Shown here piece after piece: positions 1 to 7,284 of a DNA stretch of 7,284 bases (within the stretch, counting starts at the first letter, position 1; every line of letters begins with the position of its first letter). Origin of the DNA: Acidobacteriota bacterium (lineage in GTDB: Bacteria > Acidobacteriota > Vicinamibacteria > Vicinamibacterales > 2-12-FULL-66-21); the NCBI GenBank assembly GCA_013697225.1, contig JACCXG010000082.1:1-7284 (forward strand). The letters run 5' to 3'. A model generated the notes under the pieces. The model was not told the origin of the DNA, ran no database searches, and was given only the letters and a program-made list of their open reading frames with translations. The position numbers were made by a program, and so were the translations under genes.

Positions 1-1051
<1,051 letters not shown>

Positions 1052-1052
<1 letters not shown>

Positions 1053-2407
1053 TACGATCGGGACGTCGGGCTGCCGCGCCGGGGCGCGGCTTCGATCTTC
1101 ACGGGGCTCCCGTCACCGAGCTCGCGCACGGAGCTGAACGGGCCGGTGATCACCGTGTCCCCCTCCTGGAGGCCGGACAGCACCTCGAAGTACTTCTCGC
1201 CGGCCACACCGGTCCTGACCGGCTCGAACACGGCTTTCCCGTCCCTCACAACGAACACACCCTCGAGCTCCTTGCGGGATTCGCCGGGTTTCAGCTCGGC
1301 AGCCTGCACGCCCCCCGCCCGCCGTCTCGCATCCGCCGGGCCGGCGGGTTCCCTGACGATGGCGCCCTTCTCGTCCACGACCATTTCCCGGACGGTAGTG
1401 GCCTGAATCGGAACGGCGAGCGCGGCGTCACGGGTGGCGGTCGTGATCTCGGCCGTGCAGGTGAATCCCGGACGGACCTCCGGAATCTCCTCCTCGATCG
1501 TCAGCACGACCTTGAAGTTGGTGGCCTGAGCGCTGCTCGCTCCCGCCCCGGTGGTCTGGATCGGGCTGTTGCCGATCTCCGTGACGCGCGCGGTGAACGT
1601 CTGGCCAGGCATCGCGTCGATGGTGACCTTCGCCGGCTGTCCGATCCGCACGGTGGGGATATCGGTTTCGTCCACCTCCACCTCCGCTTCGATCACGGAC
1701 ATGTCGGCAATGGTCAGCAGCACGGTGCCCGCGTTGTTCATCGTGCCCACGACGACGGTTTCCCCTTCCTCGATGTTGCGGCGGGTGACGATGCCGGCGA
1801 TGGGGGACTCGATGCGCACCTTGCTCAGGTCGTAGCGCGCGCTCTCGAGGGTGGCGGCCTCCTGCTCGAGGCGCAGCTGCTGCGTGCGGATCTGCTGTTC
1901 CTGGGAGCGGAGATCCGCCTGCCGCATCTTGAGGTCGTTCTCCGAACGCTCGAGCGCCTCGCGCGTCGTGAGTCCCCCCTTCCACAAATCCTGCTGCCGC
2001 TTGTGGTTGTCTTCCGCCTGTTTCAGCGCGGCACGCGTGCTCTCGAGCGACAGTCGTAGCCCCTCCGTCTGGGAGCGGGCGGCCTGTACCGAGGCTTCGC
2101 TGCTCTGCACCCGCGTGCGAAGGTTGCGGGGGTCGATCTGCAGCAGGAACGTGCCGCGTTCCACCTCGTCTCCTTCGTTCACCCGGAGATCCGTGACACG
2201 GCCCATCGTATCGGCGCTGATGTTGACGGAGCGCTTCGGCCGGATCTTGCCGGAGGCGGACACGATTGCTTCGAGGGTTCGCTTCTGCACCGCTTCGGTG
2301 TTGACGGTAACCCCCTCGACGCGCCTGAAACGGAAGTTGGCGAAGGCCGCGGCTGCGAGCACCACGACAACGCCGACGCCAATCAGTATCTTCTTCTTGC
2401 GGCTCAT
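1052..2407 (-). CDS. Efflux pump periplasmic adaptor (HlyD/MacA-like membrane fusion protein)
   Basis: This is the periplasmic adaptor linking an inner-membrane ABC permease to an outer-membrane exit channel. It has 451 residues, within the usual adaptor range. A basic N-terminus (MSRKKK) precedes one membrane anchor at about residues 7-22; there is no lipobox cysteine. The first lipoyl half is at about 52-93 (ASGKIRPKRS, then GRVTDLRVNEGDEVERG). A charged, Gln/Glu/Arg-rich helical hairpin at about 95-195 is a likely coiled coil. The second lipoyl half (IESPIAGIVTRRNIEEGE, from 199) is followed by a beta-barrel domain (about 235-340) and a membrane-proximal domain ending in LQEGDTVITGP. An Ala/Arg-rich stretch at about 350-375 looks like a lineage-specific loop. 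The start overlaps the stop of the upstream Yip1 remnant as ATGA, and GGGAG lies 4 bases ahead. The stop overlaps the permease start. This arrangement fits MacA better than an RND adaptor, because the partner is an FtsX-type permease. Confidence 0.93.
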
Positions 2408-2741
2408 GCGGCTCCCATACGGCTCATCACAGCCGCGAAAACAACAACGACGAGGGCATAGAGGCCGTAAAGTGCCAGGGCGACAGGGGCGGTCTTCCTG
2501 CGGTAGAGCACGCCGAGCCCGATTGCCAGCACCGGGCGGCTTCCTGGCCAGCTTCGGAGGTCATCGGCAGAACTGCCCCCGCGGTAATGATCGCGGTCAC
2601 CAGCACCAGCATTCCGAGCCATCTCGGATGCGCCGCGATGGCCTCAAAGGTGCTCCTCGGGGACGTGATGACGCCGACAAGACGCGCGGCAAGGCTCATC
2701 GGCCCAACCCGCGCCCCGGGTGCGGTGGTGGTGTTGACCAT
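2404..2741 (-). pseudogene. Yip1-family membrane protein remnant with internal deletion and frame change
   Basis: Two reading frames together look like the two ends of one Yip1-family integral membrane protein. The N-terminal frame starts at the ATG at 2741-2739 and shows the family-like LVGVITSPRSTFEAIAAHP followed by a helix, RWLGMLVLVTAIITAGAVLP, up to about 2541 (GQEAA). It then runs on in a non-homologous frame to a stop near 2427. The C-terminal segment (VLAIGLGVLYRRKTAPVALA, then helix YALVVVVFAAVMSRMG) is in another frame from about 2535 to the TGA at 2406-2404. From memory, such proteins have about 200 or more residues with several helices; here about 69 plus 42 residues remain, so the middle is missing. 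The C-terminal frame keeps an ATGA overlap with the adaptor gene, showing the gene once headed this operon. Family assignment rests on recalled sequence character, and an assembly error cannot be excluded. Confidence 0.68.
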
Positions 2742-2769
2742 AATGAATTACTGCTCGAGGGCGAATCGC

Positions 2770-2787
2770 CGTGTATCCAAATATACG
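2770..2787. promoter_or_regulatory. Imperfect palindrome in the divergent intergenic region, with candidate minus-strand -10
   Basis: CGTGTATCCAAATATACG reads as an inverted repeat with 7-base arms (2770-2776 and 2781-2787), one G/T mismatch and a CCAA centre. On the minus strand the right part gives TATATT (2785-2780), a 5/6 match to a sigma-70 -10 hexamer, about 40 bases ahead of the Yip1 remnant start. I find no convincing -35 hexamer 16-18 bases upstream of it. The palindrome is AT-rich within GC-rich surroundings. A regulator binding here could control the efflux operon, and possibly the divergent barrel gene. This is inference from pattern only. Confidence 0.3.
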
Positions 2788-2900
2788 GTCGCGGGCCATT
2801 CCAGGTTTCACGCCAGGTGAGGCTGAATCCCTGTGTTACGTGAGGGTTACGAGGCGAGGTTCCGGCCGGGTGGCGCTCACCGTACGCTAAGCTGGCGCCC

Positions 2901-3878
2901 ATGCCCGCCGCTGCCGTCCGATGTGTGTTCACCCTCTGTCTGCTGCTCGCCGGGGCCGCGGCAACCCAGGCACAGACGTTCGACACCGTGGGGACGCGGG
3001 CTCAGGGAATGGGCGGCGCCTTCGTAGGTGTCGCCGACGACGCATCGGCAGTGTACTGGAACCCCGCAGGGCTTGCGGGGGGGGCGTTTTTCAGCCTCGT
3101 GCTCGATGGGAGCACGGGGCGTGCACTGCCTGAAGGGGATCCCGCGGCGGCGAGCCGCTCCGGCTGGCTGCTCGGCTTGTCAACCCCCGCCCTGGGGCTG
3201 TCCTACTACCGGCTGCAGGCGTCTACCGTGCGGGAGACCGGCTCCCCCGAAGCCGCCTTCCGGCGTGAGTCGCTGACGACGCACCATGCGGGCGCCACCC
3301 TGGTGCAGTCCCTGACGGACCGGCTGGCCGCGGGCGCCACCCTCAAGGTGGTCAGGGGCCTTGCGGCGGGGGCGGACGTGCCCGCCGGGACGCCCCGGGA
3401 GGCACTCGACGAGTGGGACGTGGCAGGCCGCAGCGGCAGCCGCTTCGACCTGGACGTCGGCCTCATGGCTACAGGAGCCATGGGACGCATCGGCCTCGTC
3501 GTCAGGAACGTGGCCGAACCGGCTTTCCGCACGGGTGACGGGGGCGAACTGCGGCTGGAACGCCAGGCCAGGGCCGGCGCGTCGATTCTCCTCCTCCAGA
3601 ACTGGCGCCTGGCCTCCGACCTTGACCTGACCCGGCAGTCGGGCCCCTTCGGCGAGGTGCGCGAGTTCGCCCTGGGGGCCGAGGGGCAGCCCCATCGGCG
3701 CCTCGCCACGCGGGCCGGCGTGCGCCTGAATACCGCAGGGGATCGGGGCCGCACACCGTCGCTCTCGCTTGGAGGCAGTTATGCCGTTCTGGGCGGTGTG
3801 CAACTCGATGCACAGGTCACGACCGGGCCCGACGAGACGTTCAGAGGGTGGGGAGTGGCCGCCCGGGTGGTGTTCTAG
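2901..3878 (+). CDS. Outer-membrane beta-barrel protein (PorV/TraF-like/FadL-like group)
   Basis: This is an exported protein of 325 residues predicted to sit in the outer membrane as a beta-barrel; its specific role is unknown. A signal peptide covers residues 1-24 (one Arg, then CVFTLCLLLAGAAATQA), with likely cleavage before Q25. No cysteine sits at the cleavage site, so it is not a lipoprotein. The mature N-terminus carries GMGGAFVGVADD (36-47) and VYWNPAGL (51-58), a signature shared by PorV, FadL-type and 'TraF-like' barrel proteins. Alternating hydrophobic and polar strands with Gly and Arg turns follow (such as RLGVRLN-like segments near the C-terminus). The chain ends in Phe (AARVVF), the usual C-terminal signal for barrel assembly. 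No Shine-Dalgarno is visible before the ATG, but the signal peptide supports this start. It stands between the divergent efflux operon and pilB and may be a single-gene unit. A type IX secretion role is not supported by any neighbour. Confidence 0.8.
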   Translation: MPAAAVRCVFTLCLLLAGAAATQAQTFDTVGTRAQGMGGAFVGVADDASAVYWNPAGLAGGAFFSLVLDGSTGRALPEGDPAAASRSGWLLGLSTPALGLSYYRLQASTVRETGSPEAAFRRESLTTHHAGATLVQSLTDRLAAGATLKVVRGLAAGADVPAGTPREALDEWDVAGRSGSRFDLDVGLMATGAMGRIGLVVRNVAEPAFRTGDGGELRLERQARAGASILLLQNWRLASDLDLTRQSGPFGEVREFALGAEGQPHRRLATRAGVRLNTAGDRGRTPSLSLGGSYAVLGGVQLDAQVTTGPDETFRGWGVAARVVF

Positions 3879-3900
3879 GGGTCCGGTAGTCGTGGTCTTC

Positions 3901-3916
3901 TAATCCAGTAATCCAG
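3901..3916. repeat. Tandem 8-base direct repeat
   Basis: TAATCCAG occurs twice head to tail, 23 bases after the stop of the barrel-protein gene. Two copies only; most likely a chance or slippage-derived duplication in non-coding sequence. Confidence 0.6.
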
Positions 3917-3924
3917 CCCTGGCA

Positions 3925-3966
3925 GCATTCGCTTGACAGAAATTGTCAGCGATGCCATCATTATTT
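3925..3966 (+). terminator. Bulged hairpin followed by T-rich stretch, possible terminator of the barrel gene
   Basis: Arms at 3925-3938 and 3944-3955 can form twelve base pairs: GCAT with ATGC, CGC with GCG, and TGACA with TGTCA. Single unpaired T bases lie at 3929 and 3933, and the loop is GAAAT (3939-3943). The stem is followed by CATCATTATTT, which contains T residues but is interrupted, so termination would be weak at best. It lies about 47 bases beyond the barrel-gene stop and about 100 bases before pilB. The same bases carry a promoter candidate, so an operator is an alternative reading. Confidence 0.35.
3933..3961 (+). promoter_or_regulatory. Candidate sigma-70 promoter for the pilB-pilT-pilC genes
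   Basis: A perfect -35 hexamer TTGACA (3933-3938) is followed after exactly 17 bases by CATCAT (3956-3961), a 4/6 match to TATAAT. Transcription would begin near 3968, leaving a leader of about 85 bases before the preferred pilB start. The inverted repeat TGACA-N5-TGTCA (3934-3948) overlaps the -35, so it could serve as an operator. A hairpin terminator reading of the same stretch competes with this. Confidence 0.35.
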
Positions 3967-4052
3967 CTCCCCCAGCACAACTTGTCCACCTCCGCCAGCG
4001 GTAGCGGGCGCGCAAGCGTCTGCGCATGGCGATCTACGCCCGAGCGAGAACG

Positions 4053-5852
4053 ATGGCCGTCCGCATTGGCGAGCTGCTGCTCAAGGAACGACGTATTACT
4101 CCTGCCCAGCTGCAGGAGGCGCTGACCTGTCAGAAAACGCAGGGGGGCAAAATCGGTCACCACCTGGTGACCCTTGGCTTCGTCCGCGACGAAGAGATCA
4201 CCAGCATCCTGAGCAAGCAGTACGGCGTCCCTTCCATCAACCTCTCGCAGTTCGACCTCGATCCCGGGGTCATCAAGCTGATTCCGGTCGAGACGGCGAA
4301 CAAGTATCAGGTCGTCCCGCTGAGCCGCTCCGGCGCGACGCTGACGATCGCGATGACGGACCCGACGAACGTCTTCGCCATGGACGACATCAAGTTCATG
4401 ACGGGGTACAACGTCGAACCGGTCGTGGCCTCCGAAACGGCGGTGAACCAGGCAATCGCCCGGTACTACGCTGCACCGGCCGCCCCTCCGGCGCGCATCG
4501 GCACCGAGAAGAGGCCAGAGAAGAAGCCCGCCGGACCCAGCGCCAATCTGAACAGCGCCGCCACGCTCGAGATGGTCACCAAGGCGCTCGAAGAGAGCGC
4601 CGCCGTCGTGGACGACGACGTGGAGCTGCTGGAGGAGCTCGATCAGATCGACGTCTCCTCCCTCGAGAAGCAGGGAGGGGAAGCTCCGGTCATCCGCCTC
4701 GTGAACCTGATGCTGATGTCCGCCATTCAGAAGGGGGCGAGCGACATTCACGTCGAGCCGTACGAAAAGGAGTTCCGCGTCCGGTTCCGGGTGGACGGCA
4801 TTCTGTACAACGCCATGGCGCCGCCGATGAAGTTCCGCGACGCGATCACGTCACGGATCAAGATCATGGCGAAGCTGGATATCGCCGAGAAGCGGCTGCC
4901 GCAGGACGGGCGCATCAAGATCCGGTTTGCCGTCGACGGCGCCACGAAGGAAATTGACTTCCGCGTCTCCTGCCTGCCGACGCTGTTTGGCGAGAAGATC
5001 GTGCTGCGTCTGCTCGACAAGGACAAGCTGATGCTCGACATGACGAAGCTCGGCTTCGACCCCGAGGCGCTGTTGAAGCTGGAGACCGCCATCAGCAAGC
5101 CGTGGGGCATGGTGCTCGTCACCGGGCCGACCGGCAGCGGCAAGACGAATACGCTCTACTCTTCCATCGCCAAGATCAACACCACCGAGACCAACATCAT
5201 GACCGCCGAGGATCCGGTGGAGTTCAACCTCGTCGGCGTGAACCAGGTCCAGGTGCGGGAGAACATCGGCCTCAATTTCGCAGCGGCGCTGCGGTCCTTC
5301 CTGCGTCAGGACCCGAACATCATCCTCGTTGGCGAGATTCGCGACTTCGAGACGGCGGAGATCGCCGTCAAGGCGTCGCTGACCGGCCATCTCGTGCTCT
5401 CGACCCTGCACACCAACGACGCGCCCGGGACGATCAGCCGCCTCATGAACATGGGAATCGAGCCGTTCCTCGTCGCCAGCTCCGTGAACCTGATCTGCGC
5501 CCAGCGGCTCGTGCGCCGCATCTGCACGCAGTGCAAGGAAGACCATCCGACCCCCCCGCAGGCGCTGGCCGACGCGGGGTTCACGCCCGAGGAGGCGCAT
5601 CAGGTGGTGCCCAAGCGGGGCCGCGGATGTGACCGGTGCAACGGCACCGGCTACAAGGGACGCGTCGGGTTGTACGAGGTGATGGAGATCACCGAGGAGC
5701 TGCGCGAGCTCGTGCTCGTAGGGGCCTCCACGCTCGAATTGAAGCGGAAGGCCGTGGACGAAGGGATGATCACGCTCCGCCGCAGCGGCCTGCGCAAGGT
5801 GATCGAGGGGGTGACGACAATCGAGGAAGTCGCCCGCGAGACGGTGAAGTAA
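4053..5852 (+). CDS. pilB: Type IV pilus extension (assembly) ATPase PilB
   Basis: PilB is the cytoplasmic hexameric GspE/PilB-family ATPase that powers pilin polymerisation through the PilC platform. From this start it has 599 residues. Residues 1-60 hold two MshEN-type repeats (4-27 and 33-56), and the rest of the N-terminal domain reaches about 140. A Pro/Ala/Lys-rich linker and an acidic helical stretch (VVDDDVELLEELDQID) lead to the motor domain. The Walker A is GPTGSGKT (358-365, K364). The Asp-box/Walker B is ILVGEIRD (E428), and the His-box is LSTLHTNDAPGTI. Two CxxC pairs (C491/C494 and C526/C529) form the zinc site typical of PilB and GspE. An alternative in-frame ATG at 4026 adds nine residues. 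I prefer 4053 because MAVRIGELLLKE matches the usual family N-terminus. Neither start has a strong Shine-Dalgarno. Adjacent pilT and pilC favour PilB over type II secretion GspE. Confidence 0.95.
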   Translation: MAVRIGELLLKERRITPAQLQEALTCQKTQGGKIGHHLVTLGFVRDEEITSILSKQYGVPSINLSQFDLDPGVIKLIPVETANKYQVVPLSRSGATLTIAMTDPTNVFAMDDIKFMTGYNVEPVVASETAVNQAIARYYAAPAAPPARIGTEKRPEKKPAGPSANLNSAATLEMVTKALEESAAVVDDDVELLEELDQIDVSSLEKQGGEAPVIRLVNLMLMSAIQKGASDIHVEPYEKEFRVRFRVDGILYNAMAPPMKFRDAITSRIKIMAKLDIAEKRLPQDGRIKIRFAVDGATKEIDFRVSCLPTLFGEKIVLRLLDKDKLMLDMTKLGFDPEALLKLETAISKPWGMVLVTGPTGSGKTNTLYSSIAKINTTETNIMTAEDPVEFNLVGVNQVQVRENIGLNFAAALRSFLRQDPNIILVGEIRDFETAEIAVKASLTGHLVLSTLHTNDAPGTISRLMNMGIEPFLVASSVNLICAQRLVRRICTQCKEDHPTPPQALADAGFTPEEAHQVVPKRGRGCDRCNGTGYKGRVGLYEVMEITEELRELVLVGASTLELKRKAVDEGMITLRRSGLRKVIEGVTTIEEVARETVK

Positions 5853-5901
5853 TGCGGCGCGGCGGAGTCGAGGCTCTGGCCTCCGGGTACGGTGCACGGC
5901 G

Positions 5902-5921
5902 GGCGCGGGTGACCCCGCGCC
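5902..5921 (+). other. GC-rich hairpin between pilB and pilT
   Basis: GGCGCGGG (5902-5909) and CCCGCGCC (5914-5921) form an uninterrupted 8-base-pair stem with loop TGAC in the 91-base pilB-pilT gap. No T-tract follows, so it is not a standard intrinsic terminator. It could slow transcription or mark an RNA-processing point that sets the PilB-to-PilT ratio; high GC alone could also produce it by chance. Confidence 0.35.
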
Positions 5922-5943
5922 GCGCCACAACGACAGGACGAGA

Positions 5944-7083
5944 ATGGCCACACTACCGGAACTGCTGAAGACGCTGGTCGACCACAACGGGTCGGATCTG
6001 CACATTACGACGAACACGCCGCCGCAGATCCGCGTGCACGGGCACCTGGCCCAGCTCGACCTGCCTTCACTCGGGCCGGCGGAGACCAAGGCGCTGGCCT
6101 ACAGCGTGCTGACCGACGCGCAGAAGAAGCGCTTCGAGGAATCGCTCGAGCTCGACTTCTCCTTCGGCATCCGCGGGATTGCGCGTTTCCGCTGCAACGT
6201 GTTCAACCAGCGCGGCGCCGTGGCGGCCGTGTACCGGGTGATTCCGGAGGTCATCAAGAGCTTCGCCGAACTCAGCCTGCCGGCGGTGATCGGCACGCTC
6301 GCGGAGCGGCCCAGGGGGCTCGTGCTCGTGACCGGACCCACTGGCAGTGGCAAGTCCACGACCCTCGCCGCGATCATCGACAAAATCAACACGGAGCGCC
6401 GCGAGCACATTCTGACGATCGAGGATCCGATCGAGTTCGTGCACCCGCACAAGGGCTGCCTGGTGAACCAGCGCGAAGTGCACTCCGATACGCACGGGTT
6501 CAGCGCCGCCCTCCGGGCCGCCCTCCGCGAGGATCCCGACATCGTCCTCATCGGCGAGCTGCGCGATCTCGAGACGATCGAGTCGGCGCTGCGGGTGGCC
6601 GAGACGGGCCATCTCACGTTCGCCACGCTGCACACGAACTCCGCGGCCCAGACGATCAACCGGATCATCGACGTCTTTCCTTCCCACCAGCAGGGGCAGA
6701 TTCGCACCCAGCTGTCGCTGGTGCTCGAGGGCGTCGTCTGTCAGGCCCTGGTGCCGAAGGCCGACGGCAAGGGGCGGGTGGTGGCGCTTGAAATCCTGGT
6801 GCCTACGCCTGCCATCCGGAACCTGATTCGCGACGACAAGGTCCATCAGATTTATTCGTCGATGCAGACTGGCCAGGAGAAGTTCGGGATGCAGACCATG
6901 AACCAGTGCCTCGCCACGCTGTACCAGAAGCGGCTGATTACCCTCGAGGCAGCGATGGAGAAGTCCGCCCTCAAGGACGAACTCGAGCAGATGATCGCGC
7001 GCGGCACGGGGGTCGTTGCCGGCGCGGGGATGAATCAGCGGCCAGGGGCCGGGCTGCCGACCCGTGCGCCCGTGGGACGGTAG
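5944..7083 (+). CDS. pilT: Type IV pilus retraction ATPase PilT
   Basis: PilT is the hexameric cytoplasmic ATPase that depolymerises pili, giving retraction, twitching motility and DNA uptake. It has 379 residues, slightly longer than the usual 345-370. The N-terminal PAS-like domain opens MATLPELLKTLVDHNGSDLH, where the GSDLH motif is characteristic. The motor domain has Walker A GPTGSGKS (131-138, K137), the Asp-box/Walker B DIVLIGELRDLETIESAL (E205) and the His-box TGHLTFATLHTNSA. The PilT-specific C-terminal motif is present as AIRNLIRD (290-297), with Asp where Glu is usual; this motif, with the lack of zinc-site CxxC pairs, separates it from PilB. A Gly/Pro/Arg-rich tail of about 25 residues (from GTGVVAGAGM) looks disordered. 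AGGA (5935-5938), five bases ahead, supports the start. It follows pilB by 91 bases with no terminator, so co-transcription is likely. Confidence 0.97.
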   Translation: MATLPELLKTLVDHNGSDLHITTNTPPQIRVHGHLAQLDLPSLGPAETKALAYSVLTDAQKKRFEESLELDFSFGIRGIARFRCNVFNQRGAVAAVYRVIPEVIKSFAELSLPAVIGTLAERPRGLVLVTGPTGSGKSTTLAAIIDKINTERREHILTIEDPIEFVHPHKGCLVNQREVHSDTHGFSAALRAALREDPDIVLIGELRDLETIESALRVAETGHLTFATLHTNSAAQTINRIIDVFPSHQQGQIRTQLSLVLEGVVCQALVPKADGKGRVVALEILVPTPAIRNLIRDDKVHQIYSSMQTGQEKFGMQTMNQCLATLYQKRLITLEAAMEKSALKDELEQMIARGTGVVAGAGMNQRPGAGLPTRAPVGR

Positions 7084-7137
7084 CACGCGGGGCTTGACGC
7101 AGAGAGAATTCGCGAAGACGAACAAGGACAGGGGACG

Positions 7138-7284
7138 ATGCCGACATTTGCATATTCCGGGCGGACGCGGGGAGGCCAGACGGTCAGCGGCGAGCGGCTG
7201 GCCGACACCAGGGACGCTGCCGTCGCGGCACTGCGTCGAGAGCAGATCATCATCACGAAGATCGGCGCGGCCGCCGCCCCGAAG
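7138..7284 (+). CDS. pilC: Type IV pilus inner-membrane platform protein PilC, N-terminal part
   Basis: PilC (GspF family) is the polytopic inner-membrane protein that PilB and PilT act on. Only the first 49 codons are in the window, and the frame is open to the right edge. The start MPTFAYSGRTRGGQTVSGE, then DAAVAALRREQIIITKI, matches the family N-terminus, which typically reads 'F.Y.G....G....G....' followed by 'A...L....I....I'. AAGGA (7124-7128) lies nine bases before the ATG, and a second purine run AGGGGA directly precedes it. The gene follows pilT by 54 bases in the same direction, giving the common pilB-pilT-pilC order. No membrane segment is reached yet. A GspF of type II secretion is the alternative but is made unlikely by pilT. 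Confidence 0.9.
   Translation, partial: MPTFAYSGRTRGGQTVSGERLADTRDAAVAALRREQIIITKIGAAAAPK

Noticed and set aside
2404..2622. Possible independent small membrane protein of 72 residues ahead of the adaptor gene
   Set aside because: Only its last 42 or so residues look natural; its first part is the out-of-frame shadow of the Yip1 N-terminal segment, so it is better read as part of one broken gene.
2901..3878. PorV-based type IX secretion
   Set aside because: The N-terminal signature is shared by several barrel families and no other type IX component is present.
3900..4751. Minus-strand open frame of 283 codons opposite the pilB upstream region and N-terminus
   Set aside because: It is antisense to the PilB N-terminal domain, has biased composition and shows no family resemblance.
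4053..5852. Assignment as GspE of a type II secretion system
   Set aside because: The zinc-site and Walker motifs are shared by both families, but the immediate pilT neighbour points to a type IV pilus.
4851..6089. Long minus-strand open frame of 412 codons opposite pilB and pilT
   Set aside because: It is antisense to clearly conserved motor motifs, has low-complexity Arg/His/Leu composition and crosses the pilB-pilT gap; it is typical of high-GC antisense frames.
7094..7122. TTGACG as a promoter for pilC
   Set aside because: No -10-like hexamer lies 16-18 bases downstream (the 17-base position reads GACGAA).
6067..7125. Minus-strand open frame of 352 codons opposite pilT
   Set aside because: Same reasoning: the pilT frame carries all expected motifs, and this frame has no recognisable domain or ribosome-binding site.

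Overview
The window looks like a chromosomal segment of a GC-rich, Gram-negative (diderm) bacterium. A MacA-like periplasmic adaptor, an outer-membrane beta-barrel protein and type IV pilus motor genes all require or suit a two-membrane envelope. High GC, the style of the tripartite-efflux genes and a Yip1-family gene directly ahead of an efflux adaptor recall Acidobacteriota (Vicinamibacteria-like). That placement comes from memory of gene neighbourhoods and was not tested by any search.

Layout. (1) Positions 1-2741, minus strand: a probable operon read right to left, made of a broken Yip1-family membrane-protein gene (2404-2741), a HlyD/MacA-type adaptor (1052-2407) and a MacB-type ABC permease cut by the window edge (1-1052). 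The junctions are tight: ATGA between the Yip1 remnant and the adaptor, and TAATG between the adaptor and the permease. (2) Positions 2742-2900: a divergent intergenic region with an imperfect palindrome over a possible minus-strand -10. (3) Positions 2901-3878, plus strand: an exported outer-membrane barrel protein of the PorV/TraF-like/FadL-like group. (4) Positions 3879-4052: an intergenic region with a bulged hairpin followed by a T-rich stretch, overlapping a TTGACA-17-CATCAT promoter candidate. (5) Positions 4053-7284, plus strand: the type IV pilus motor genes pilB (extension ATPase), pilT (retraction ATPase) and the first 49 codons of pilC (inner-membrane platform).

How the genes work together. 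The minus-strand genes would supply the adaptor and permease of a MacAB-type efflux or export pump. The ATPase subunit is not in the window, and the permease lacks a fused N-terminal nucleotide-binding domain. The plus-strand genes encode the opposing cytoplasmic motors of a type IVa pilus and the platform protein they act on. The PilB N-terminus carries two copies of a motif resembling the c-di-GMP-binding MshEN repeats, so pilus extension may be under second-messenger control.

I did not find an undescribed system. The observations most worth a second look are the internally deleted, frame-shifted Yip1 gene that keeps its overlap with the adaptor, the slightly off-consensus MshEN repeats in PilB, and the overlapping hairpin and promoter ahead of pilB. 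No RNA genes, CRISPR arrays, insertion sequences or attachment sites were seen.
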